A stretch of 64,000 bases of DNA from positions 18,501 to 82,500 of the forward strand of contig NW_024068542.1 of NCBI RefSeq assembly GCF_009389715.1, written 5' to 3'. Source of the DNA: Phoenix dactylifera (lineage: Eukaryota > Streptophyta > Magnoliopsida > Arecales > Arecaceae). The first letter of the stretch is position 1. Each line of letters opens with the position of its first letter. Below are positions 10,939 through 21,617 of this stretch, one piece after another. The position numbers and the translations under genes are program-made. A model generated the notes under the pieces. The model did no database searches, was not told where the DNA came from, and worked only from the letters and a program-made list of their open reading frames with translations.

Positions 10939-13364
10939 ATGCAAGGTAGTCGTTCTAGAGTACGAAACCTATTACCTTTTGACCCTGAAATAGAACGAAC
11001 CCTTAGGAACATTCGAGCTAAGATCAAAACATTAGGATCATCCCCACCTCTTAAGATGGCTGAAGAACAACCCAACTCCTGAGGGAATATTTTACTCCCA
11101 CTATTTACACTTCCCCATCTTGCATTCGATTTCCTGAGGTAGCAGCTGTACAATATGAAATAAAGTCTAGTGTGATCCAAATGCTTCCATCTTTTTATGG
11201 GCTCACCAATGAAGATCCATATAAAACACCTAGACGAATTCCTTGAGATTTGCACCACTGTCAAGATTCAGAATTTCACTGATGATGCTCTGAAACTTAG
11301 ATTATTCCCCTTCTCCCTTAAAGATAGAGCCAAGCAATGGTTGAATTCTTTAGAAGCCAACTCGATTCATTCCTAGGGTCAAATGCAACAAGAATTCTTA
11401 AAAAAATACTTTCCCATAGGAAGAACGAACCAGTTTAGACGTGCTATCACAAGCTTCTCCCAAACTAAGGGAGAAGAATTTCATGAAACTTGGGAGAGAT
11501 TTCGGGACCTAATCCGTAAATGCCCACATCATCAAATACCTAAGTGGCAGCTAGTGCAATACTTCTATGACGGATTGACTGAACGAAACCGTCAGATGAT
11601 TGATGCCGCATGTGGGGGGACATTCATGCTTCAAAATGAGCATGAAGTATGGAAATTATTTGAAAATCTAAATGAAAACTCCCTCCTCCACCATGCTTCA
11701 TGTTCTCGTCAAGCACCCCCGAGTTCTCAAAGAAAAGGGATCATTTGTGAAATAAGTCATTCTATGGACCTGTCTAGCAAGGTAGATGCATTGTCCCATA
11801 AGATTGACCAACTGATGATAGGTGGGCATTACATGAACTCTTCCCAAGCACAAGTGTGTACTATTTGTTCTAGCCCATCCCACCCTATTCATGAGTGCCC
11901 TTCAGCGCCCCAATTTCTCCGAACTCGTGCAAGAACAAATCAATGCTGCTCAAACACTGCCTAGACCGGGTAATGACCCATTTTCCAATACATATAACCC
12001 GGGATGGCGAAATCATCCAAACTTTTCTTGGAAGCAGCAAGCTTCGAACACAGCCCAACCCTATTCCCAAAATTTTCAAAATCCTCAGAATTTTCAAACC
12101 CAACAAAATATTCATCCTACCGTCCCTCGACTCAATTTCAACACACTTCTCCTCCACTCCAAAGAAACACAGCCTTTGAGGAGAAAGTGTTGAACGCCCT
12201 TCAAGGTTTGGAAACCATTACACAATTAGTGCACTCTCATACGCAATCAATCGCCAAGCTAGAATCCCAAATGGGTCAACTAGCTAATGCACTAAACAAG
12301 CGAGAGGAAGGAAAGCTTCCAAGCCAACCACTAAGTAATCCTAGGGGATAATACATGGCTCAAGAAAATCAACTAAATGCAATTCATCATGAACAAGCCA
12401 ATGCTTTGACTACCCTAAGGAGTGGACGTGTAGTAGACAATAAGATTGGGGACGACAACAATAAGGAAGATGAAGAAGAGGATAGAAATGTGTCAAATGA
12501 AAAACCTTCTTCTTCTTCTTCACCTAGTCCACCTTCTGCCAAAACTCATATCCCAAAGGCCCCATATCCTGAAGCTCTTACTTCACCCTCTCCATTTGGC
12601 AAAAAGGGAACTTCATTAGAAGAGATGATGGAGGTCTTCAAACAAGTTAAAATTAACCTCCCACTCCTTGATGCCATCAGACAAGTTCCCTCCTATGCCA
12701 AATTTCTCAAAGACCTTTGTACACAAAAGCGAAAATCTAGGACACATGTGCCTAAAAAGGTCTTCCTAACTGAGCAAGTGAGTTCTATTCTCCAACACAA
12801 CACCCCTCCAAAATTCAAAGATCCTGGTGCTCCACCATCTCCTGTGTCTTAGGAAATAATTTCATTGATCGAGCACTCTTAGATCTAGGGGCAAGTGTCA
12901 ACCTTTTACCTTATTCAGTTTATGAGAAACTTGGTTTAGGTGAGTTAAAACCAACCTCGGTATCCCTTCAATTGGCTGATCGATCTGTAAAAACACCACG
13001 TGGGATAATTGAAGATGTTCTTGTCAAGGTAGATAAATTCTATTTTCCAGTAGATTTCATTGTCCTTGATATGGAACATGAGCCCAATCCTAATAAACAA
13101 ATCCCCGTGATCCTTGGGCGGCCCTTTTTAGCAACAGCCAATGCATGCATCAATTGTAGAACAGGGGTAATGAACATATCATTTGGGAACATGAAGGTAA
13201 AATTAAATGTGTTCAATGCGGCCGACCAACCCGCAAGGGAAATTGAGTGTTTTATGATAGACAAAATAGATGACCTCATAGAAGGAGATGCAAAAACTAT
13301 CTCACTATGTCTGGCTGAAGACAATAAACTTAGCGCTTGTTGGGAGGCAACCCAATTCTCTTAG
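10939..13364 (+). pseudogene. gag-pro: Broken gag-protease region, array unit 2
   Basis: Same product as in unit 1: Gag followed by a protease with the DLGAS active site near 12885-12900. The shared lesions are a TAG at 11374-11376, a +1 frameshift at 11911-11926 and a TAA at 12349-12351. Private one-base indels in homopolymers occur near 11075, 11223, 12117 and 12833; the last one breaks the protease frame just before the active site. The frame ends at 13364 with the same CWEATQFS tail as the other units. It cannot make an intact Gag without suppression of two stops and two or more frameshifts. Confidence 0.85.
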
Positions 13365-14817
13365 ATTTCTTTAACATTGAGGACAATGTTAGGTTTAGGT
13401 TTGGGGGTATTTTTAAGTATTTTTTTCATTTTTTGTTTTGTTTGCATCTCTTGCATTCGTTTTCACTTCATAATGTCAGGTTTATCAAAAGAAATAAAAA
13501 AATAAAAAATAAAAATATCTTTTTTAAAAAAAATGTGTTCATTTTCATTTTTTATAAAATAATAATAATAATTAAAAAAAATTAATTAAATTTTTTTTTT
13601 GTTTTTTTTATAAAAAAACCTCGTTTCTATACATTAATGCGAGAATGCTAAACACACAAGGTATATAAAATCTAAAAAGCCCAATGACTAGTCGGAAGTA
13701 ATACAAATTTAAGTTCTTTTTATTAAGTCTCTCTTGGGGAGTTGTAAGCTAATTAATACTTTGGAATTTCACTACACACTGGCCGACTCTTCTAAGGTCT
13801 AGGCTCGACATTATGTTGAGAGTATGGTAGCAACCTTGGACCCTGATGAATCATACTTATCTAATCCAAAAAAAAAAAAAAAAACATCAATAAAAATGGA
13901 TTTAGTCAGGAACATCGAAAAGGGCTACCTATTGTCAAAGATCAAGTGGGCTTGTGATGAGGACTCCGAGCATAAGTCCGTAGGGGAGTCTTGATGCCCG
14001 ACACCTTATGCCAATTGGTGTGAGAGTTGTCGACTGATTGCTCGTTACACGGAGAAAATCACCACAAGAGTAAAAGTGCACAATTTATATATCTTTTTTT
14101 TAAAAAAAAAAGAAAAAAAAATGTTGTATTGACCGAAAAGACAATAGTGTGAAAGCCGTCGTTGTAAAAACTCGAGTAAACTAGAATATTACAGATAAAG
14201 CCCGTGAGGTACTAAAGTAAACATCCACAACTCTCGAAATCCTGCAGATAAGATGATTTTGAATCAGTGAGTAGGTCTTTTCGACCAATCCTTGGAAACT
14301 ACTAGTATTAACAATATTTTGGAGATCCGAACCCTTAGCTTGTGTACGGTCCAGATTTCACCGAGCACTCCAGTATAAATAAGTCTTACAACTCCCTAAA
14401 CGGAAACTTAATGACTTTAACTTAGATTGTATACTAATCTAGAATTTGGGCTGACTTAGTAAATAAAACCGTGTGTGCTTTGAAATTCTTATCATTTATG
14501 TATCTTAAATTAGATTTTAATTAAAAAAAAAGTTTTTTTTCTAGCTAGTATGCACTTGGAATTTGAAGTTTCATCAATCAAATTAAAAAAAAAAAAAAAC
14601 AACAACAACAACAACAAATTAATCATAACAATAAATGATATTGAAGTTTGTGGGTATCTTCACTGGAAACCCTCACGAGACTATAACTCGTCCACTAGGG
14701 TAACCTAGGGGTTTAAAGCCTTGTTGCATATGGTAAATACAATCGCGATTCCTGCGAAAGTGAGTTAATTTCTCTTCTATTTTGCTCGAGGACTAGCAAA
14801 ATGTAGGTTTGGGGGTG
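13365..14817 (+). other. Noncoding 3' region and polypurine tract, array unit 2
   Basis: AT-rich, no gene. It matches 6569-8028 and 20168-21617 closely. It contains the conserved segment at about 14640-14770 and the polypurine tract at about 14804-14817. Confidence 0.8.
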
Positions 14818-16877
14818 TGATAAGTGCTAATTAATGTACAAATTTATCTATTTTACATAGCACTTATTATTATTGTTATACACATATTTTAAATATTAAC
14901 AGAAGAAAATATGTTTCCCCTCGTCATTTCATTTTAATAAATTATTAGCGGTAATTCAAGTTTGGTTTAATTTTCTATATCGATTTAGTTTAATGTGTGT
15001 GCAGGTCGAGTCACCCCATTCACGAATTAGTCCCAATCTGTTTCATGTGTGGATTACTTTCTTCCACATGTGCATAAAGCTATCCATTCCTTTGTCCACG
15101 TCATCTTTCCCGTGTGCACCAGGCTTCCCAACTTAGCAAAACAGAGCCCTCCCAACCTACCCGAGTGGACCCCAACCATCTCTCTAAAAAATAATAATAA
15201 TAAAATTCACTCACGCCCGTATTCATCTTCCGCATCATTCTTCTCCTCTTCTCTTCCCCTGTTTCGGACCATCTCCCAGCTCAGCCGTATCCTTCCCTAT
15301 CCTTCCCAGATTTTCTCCACTATCCAAGCCAATCCAAGCTTCCCAGATGAATCCTCATGCGATTCATCATCCCCCGTATCCAGCAAATCTCCCAGGCTCA
15401 AATCCACACGTTTTTCCTTTGCTTCAAAACAAAGCTCATCTCCCTCCCAGCCGGCCCCAATGCAGCACTGAAACAAGGGAGATTTCCAAATCGACCCAGC
15501 CTCCCGATTCTCGCCATCACCGTCCGCGTCTCCTCCGGATTCAAGATCCCAAATCTCGGATGACCCCGCCTCTTCATCCCGCGATGCAATCCAGCGAATC
15601 AGGCGTTCGTCTGAAGCGTCTTCAACGCATCCATGGCGCAATTCAAGTCTGCAGCACATCTCCGGCCATCCGGATTTCCTTCCACAGCCGAGGCGTCCCA
15701 GATCTCAGCTCCCAATCGCGACCAGATCAGCAGAGATCGTGCCGGCACGCCTCACGTCTCCAGCCAGCCACGCATCAGGCATCCACCTGCATCCCCGCCT
15801 CCTCACAGCTGCCGTTCCGAGCGAGATCCGAGATCAACGATCCACTCCTAGCAGTCAAAATCCCAGCATCTCCGCCTCTTCCTCCGCCGGTGATGCAGCT
15901 CGCAGCCGAGATCTAGCTCCGCCATCAACCGCGTGCATTCCGAGCCGCATCAAGAGCCCAGCCTTCTTTCCGTGATCCCAGCCTCCTCCGCGTCCGGGCA
16001 TCCCGTGATCTCACATCCGCATCTCCAGCGCGCTCTCAGTGGATCCATCAAGGGGGAGAATGGGTATAAAGAGGGTGGCCGTCGGCTTGGAAAGGAGAGA
16101 GCTCAGTTGAGAAGAAAGAAAACAGGGGAGAACCCCTGTTTCGGTGAAGAAGAAGAAGCCACCAGCCGAGAGAAAGAAATAAAAAAAAAGAAGAGAGAGG
16201 GGAGGAAAGAGAAGAGTTTGTGTTATTCTGGGAAGAATGAGAGGTGAAGGCTTTCATTTGAAGATGGAAGGACATCCGGCCACCATGCGCGGCTGAACAC
16301 CTAGTCTAGGGCTGGATGAAGCCCTAGCAATGTAACAGGGCATTGTAGTTCTTACTCTTTTAATCTTTTTGGAGTTTGTTTAAATTCTCATTCTCAATGA
16401 AAAATTATTTTATGATGTTTAAACCTTGAGCATGCCATTTACTATTCATGTTGCTAAAGTAGTCTAAGATGATCCATGCCTAGGAAGATGAGATGTGCTA
16501 CACCCTAGATTAGCATACTTAGGTAGACACTTCATGCTATACCGAAGATGGATCTTCCTAAAACTCTTTATGCTTTTATTTTATAAGGCTTGTAGCCAAA
16601 ATTGCATGCCTCTCCAAAAGATAAGATTAAGAACACAATCCTTGATGCAATGCTATGTGGTGGATTCCAAACCCTAGATCTATTTACTTTGATAAAATTT
16701 CAATCCGTACTCATAGTTTGATTTAGTTAAATCAAGTTAGCAAATCCTTCTTGTTGATTTATTTTTAAAAGAAAAATAACTTATTCTTCAATCCCTGTGG
16801 ACCGACACCCGTAATCACTATCCTACAGGATACGTGCTATTGCGTGGTTTTATTTTCAAAATTGAAATAACCGATCA
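14818..16877 (+). repeat. LTR 3 of the Athila-like array
   Basis: 2060 bp with the standard ends and TATA box (16065-16070). It shares diagnostic substitutions with LTR 4 (for example CCCCTGTTTCGG near 15256 and GAGATCCGAGATC near 15822) that LTRs 1 and 2 lack, so these two LTRs are the closest pair in the array. Confidence 0.93.
16065..16070 (+). promoter_or_regulatory. TATA box of LTR 3
   Basis: TATAAA conserved with the other LTRs, following the GC-rich U3-like segment. Confidence 0.6.
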
Positions 16878-17739
16878 ATTTTTGGCGCCGCTGCCGGGGA
16901 TTGCTAGCATAGTTATTTTTCTTATTTAAAAAAAATTATTTAAAAATTAAAAAAAAATTAATTAAAATTTTTTTTTCTATTATTGTTATTTTTCTTCTTT
17001 TTCTCCCTTATCAATTTTTATTTATTTATTTATTTCTTTTATCAGGAATCGAGAAAGAAAAAAAATCTGGGATGATCAAAAGGAGAACTGCCGAAAAAGA
17101 AATGCTGTAGAGGTTTGCAAAAAAAAAAAAAAAAAAAAAAATCGCTGGAGAAATTCCCTTTGGTAACCTCTAAACTTTTCTTATTTAAATTAATTATTGG
17201 TTTGAAATTTTGTGGTGATTGTTTGATTTTAATTATAGCAAAATTGTGAATGCATGCTTGATACACATACACAAATCAATTTGCACATAGTAAGGGCAAT
17301 CACCCCAACAAGATAAGAGCCGGATTTCATCACCGGACTCTTGCCCAATTTAGGTGAACTCAATCTCACATAGTGTCACTTTAATTAAAATCAATTAGAC
17401 ATTGGCCCCTAGGGATATTCGAGCTCAATAGGACGAAGATCACCGAAAGTTGCACCAATTTCGCTCTGTGGCTTAGTTGATGTCTAGGCAAGCTTTGTCC
17501 CTATAAGGGAGACAGTTCATCTGTTCGAGGCAAGTGAGTTTTAAGTGGGACCTTTGCGAACGCATCGTGACCCCTCCACTTACCTGGGAGCTTACCTGGT
17601 CAACTCGGTTCATTAGACCGGATTGGAGGCTTAGGTGCCCTCTTCAAACCAGTTAGGAGCTGTCTAGTGGTTTCAGGACAAACACAAGGATTGATGTGTT
17701 TATCTTTTATTGCATGCTTGATTGATCAAGTACTAGTGT
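16878..17739 (+). other. Primer site and untranslated leader, array unit 3
   Basis: The tRNA-Asp primer site is at 16883-16900. The leader is AT-rich, holds the hairpin at 17294-17346 and has no gene before the gag start at 17740. Confidence 0.85.
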
Positions 17740-19153
17740 ATGCAAGGTAGTCGTTCTAGAGTACGAAACCTATTACCTTTTGACCCTGAAATAGAACGAA
17801 CCCTTAGGAACATTCGAGCTAAGATCAAAACATTAGGATCATCCCCACCTCTTAAGATGGCTGAAGAACAACCCAAACTCCTGAGGAAATATTTTACTCC
17901 CACTATTTACACTTCCCCATCTTGCATTCGATTTCCTGAGGTAGCAGCTGTACAATATGAAATAAAGTCTAGTGTGATCCAAATGCTTCCATCTTTTTAT
18001 GGGCTCACCAATGAAGATCCATATAAACACCTAGATGAATTCCTTGAGATTTGCACCACTGTCAAGATTCAGAATTTCACTGATGATGCTCTGAAACTTA
18101 GATTATTCCCCTTCTCCCTTAAAGATAGAGCCAAGCAATGGTTGAATTCTTTAGAAGCCAACTCGATTCATTCCTAGGGTCAAATGCAACAAGAATTCTT
18201 AAAAAAATACTTTCCCATAGGAAGAACGAACCAGTTTAGACGTGCTATCACAAGCTTCTCCCAAACTAAGGGAGAAGAATTTCATGAAACTTGGGAGAGA
18301 TTTCGGGACCTAATCCGTAAATGCCCACATCATCAAATACCTAAGTGGCAGCTAGTGCAATACTTCTATGACGGATTGACTGAACGAAACCGTCAGATGA
18401 TTGATGCCGCATGTGGGGGGACATTCATGCTTCAAAATGAGCATGAAGTATGGAAATTATTTGAAAATCTAAATGAAAACTCCCTCCTCCACCATGCTTC
18501 ATGTTCTCGTCAAGCACCCCCGAGTTCTCAAAGAAAAGGGATCATTTGTGAAATAAGTCATTCTATGGACCTGTCTAGCAAGGTAGATGCATTATCCCAT
18601 AAGATTGACCAACTGATGACAGGTGGGCATTACATGAACTCTTCCCAAGCACAAGTGTGTACTATTTGTTCTAGCCCATTCCACCCTATTCATGAGTGCC
18701 CTTCAGCGCCCCAATTTCTCCGAACTCGTGCAAGAACAAATCAATGCTGCTCAAACACTGCCTAGACCGGGTAATGACCCATTTTCCAATACATATAACC
18801 CGGGATGGCGAAATCATCCAAACTTTTCTTGGAAGCAGCAAGCTTCGAACACAGCCCAACCCTATTCCCAAAATTTTCAAAATCCTCAGAATTTTCAAAC
18901 CCAACAAAATATTCATCCCTACCGTCCCTCGACTCAATTTCAACACACTTCTCCTCCACTCCAAAGAAACACAGCCTTTGAGGAGAAAGTGTTGAACGCC
19001 CTTCAAGGTTTGGAAACCATTACACAATTAGTGCACTCTCATACGCAATCAATCGCCAAGCTAGAATCCCAAATGGGTCAACTAGCTAATGCACTAAACA
19101 AGCGAGAGGAAGGAAAGCTTCCAAGCCAACCACTAAGTAATCCTAGGGGATAA
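17740..19153 (+). pseudogene. gag: gag with shared stops and frameshift, array unit 3
   Basis: This is the cleanest gag copy in the array. A 145-codon frame (17740-18177) ends at TAG 18175-18177. The frame then stays open from 18184 to 18765, and the coding sense moves by one frame at the extra base in 18712-18727 and continues to TAA 19151-19153. The minus-strand relative at 27059-27057 has TGG where this copy has TAG, and lacks the extra base. Gag would form the particle shell around the element RNA. Part of it (near ICSSPFHPIHEC) carries a cysteine-histidine cluster that could be a degenerate zinc knuckle. Whether stop suppression and frameshifting are used cannot be told from sequence. 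Confidence 0.85.
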
Positions 19154-19156
19154 TAC

Positions 19157-20167
19157 ATGGCTCAAGAAAATCAACTAAATGCAATTCATCATGAACAAGC
19201 CAATGCTTTGACTACCCTAAGGAGTGGACGTGTAGTAGACAATAAGATTGGGGAGGACAACAATAAGGAAGATGAAGAAGAGGATAGAAATGTGTCAAAT
19301 GAAAAACCTTCTTCTTCTTCTTCACCTAGTCCACCTTCTGCCAAAACTCATATCCCAAAGGCCCCATATCCTGAAGCTCTTACTTCACCCTCTCCATTTG
19401 GCAAAAAGGGAACTTCATTAGAAGAGATGATGGAGGTCTTCAAACAAGTTAAAATTAACCTCCCACTCCTTGATGCCATCAGACAAGTTCCCTCCTATGC
19501 CAAATTTCTCAAAGACCTTTGTACACAAAAGCGAAAATCTAGGACACATGTGCCTAAAAAGGTCTTCCTAACTGAGCAAGTGAGTTCTATTCTCCAACAC
19601 AACACCCCTCCAAAATTCAAAGATCCTGGTGCTCCCACCATCTCCTGTGTCTTAGGAAATAATTTCATTGATCGAGCACTCTTAGATCTAGGGGCAAGTG
19701 TCAACCTTTTACCTTATTCAGTTTATGAGAAACTTGGTTTAGGTGAGTTAAAACCAACCTCGGTATCCCTTCAATTGGCTGATCGATCTGTAAAAACACC
19801 ACGTGGGATAATTGAAGATGTTCTTGTCAAGGTAGATAAATTCTATTTTCCAGTAGATTTCATTGTCCTTGATATGGAACATGAGCCCAATCCTAATAAA
19901 CAAATCCCCGTGATCCTTGGGCGGCCCTTTTTAGCAACAGCCAATGCATGCATCAATTGTAGAACAGGGGTAATGAACATATCATTTGGGAACATGAAGG
20001 TAAAATTAAATGTGTTCAATGCGGCCGACCAACCCGCAAGGGAAATTGAGTGTTTTATGATAGACAAAATAGATGACCTCATAGAAGGAGATGCAAAAAC
20101 TATCTCACTATGTCTGGCTGAAGACAATAAACTTAGCGCTTGTTGGGAGGCAACCCAATTCTCTTAG
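19157..20167 (+). CDS. pro: Gag C-terminus and aspartic protease, open frame, array unit 3
   Basis: A 336-codon open frame. The first ~110 residues are a low-complexity acidic and serine-rich linker with the LRSGR motif typical of Athila Gag C-termini. The rest is a retropepsin-like aspartic protease: active site LLDLGAS at about residue 178, then the flap region and the conserved ILGRPFLATA motif near residue 255. The protease would cut Gag during particle maturation. The first ATG follows the TAA at 19151-19153 by three bases, so this is probably the continuation of gag and not an independent start. The frame ends shortly after the protease, with no reverse transcriptase. Units 1 and 2 carry broken versions of the same frame. 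Confidence 0.8.
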   Translation: MAQENQLNAIHHEQANALTTLRSGRVVDNKIGEDNNKEDEEEDRNVSNEKPSSSSSPSPPSAKTHIPKAPYPEALTSPSPFGKKGTSLEEMMEVFKQVKINLPLLDAIRQVPSYAKFLKDLCTQKRKSRTHVPKKVFLTEQVSSILQHNTPPKFKDPGAPTISCVLGNNFIDRALLDLGASVNLLPYSVYEKLGLGELKPTSVSLQLADRSVKTPRGIIEDVLVKVDKFYFPVDFIVLDMEHEPNPNKQIPVILGRPFLATANACINCRTGVMNISFGNMKVKLNVFNAADQPAREIECFMIDKIDDLIEGDAKTISLCLAEDNKLSACWEATQFS

Positions 20168-21617
20168 ATTTCTTTAACATTGAGGACAATGTTAGGTTTA
20201 GGTTTGGGGGTATTTTTAAGTATTTTTTCATTTTTTGTTTTGTTTGCATCTCTTGCATTCGTTTTCACTTCATAATGTCAGGTTTATCAAAAGAAATAAA
20301 AAAATAAAAAAATAAAAATATCTTTTTTTAAAAAAAATGTGTTCATTTTCATTTTTTATAAAATAATAATAATAATTAAAAAAAATTAATTAAAAATTTT
20401 TTTTTGTTTTTTTATAAAAAAAACCTCATTTCTATACATTAATGCGAGAATGCTAAACACACAAGGTATATAAAATCTAAAAAGCCCAATGACTAGTCGG
20501 AAGTAATACAAATTTAAGTTCTTTTTATTAAGTCTCTCTTGGGGAGTTGTAAGCTAATTAATACTTTGGAATTTCACTACACACTGGCCGACTCTTCTAA
20601 GGTCTAGGCTCGACATTATGTTGAGAGTATGGTAGCAACCTTGGACCCTGATGAATCATACTTATCTAATCCAAAAAAAAAAAAAAACATCAATAAAAAT
20701 GGATTTAGTCAGGAACATCGAAAAGGGCTACCTATTGTCAAAGATCAAGTGGGCTTGTGATGAGGACTCCGAGCATAAGTCCGTAGGGGAGTCTTGATGC
20801 CCGACACCTTATGCCAACTGGTGTGAGAGTTGTCGACTGATTGCTCGTTACACGGAGAAATCACCACAAGAGTAAAAGTGCACAATTTATATATCTTTTT
20901 TTAAAAAAAAAAGAAAAAAAAATGTTGTATTGACCGAAAAGACAATAGTGTGAAAGCCGTCGTTGTAAAAACTCGAGTAAACTAGAATATTACAGATAAA
21001 GCCCGTGAGGTACTAAAGTAAACATCCACAACTCTCGAAATCCTGCAGATAAGATGATTTTGAATCAGTGAGTAGGTCTTTTCGACCAATCCTTGGAAAC
21101 TACTAGTATTAACAATATTTTGGAGATCCGAACCCTTAGCTTGTGTACGGTCCAGATTTCACCGAGCACTCCAGTATAAATAAGTCTTACAACTCCCTAA
21201 ACGGAAACTTAATGACTTTAACTTAGATTGTATACTAATCTAGAATTTGGGCTGACTTAGTAAATAAAACCGTGTGTGCTTTGAAATTCTTATCATTTAT
21301 GTATCTTAAATTAGATTTTAATTAAAAAAAAAGTTTTTTTTCTAGCTAGTATGCACTTGGAATTTGAAGTTTCATCAATCAAATTAAAAAAAAAAAAAAC
21401 AACAACAACAACAACAAATTAATCATAACAATAAATGATATTGAAGTTTGTGGGTATCTTCACTGGAAACCCTCACGAGACTATAACTCGTCCACTAGGG
21501 TAACCTAGGGGTTTAAAGCCTTGTTGCATATGGTAAATACAATCGCGATTCCTGCGAAAGTGAGTTAATTTCTCTTCTATTTTGCTCGAGGACTAGCAAA
21601 ATGTAGGTTTGGGGGTG
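20168..21617 (+). other. Noncoding 3' region and polypurine tract, array unit 3
   Basis: AT-rich, no gene. It is equivalent to 6569-8028. The polypurine tract is at about 21604-21617 and the conserved segment at about 21440-21570. Confidence 0.8.

Noticed and set aside
11068..12833. Private frameshifts of array unit 2 as evidence of ancient decay
   Set aside because: They are single bases in homopolymers and may be sequencing errors, so they are not used for dating.
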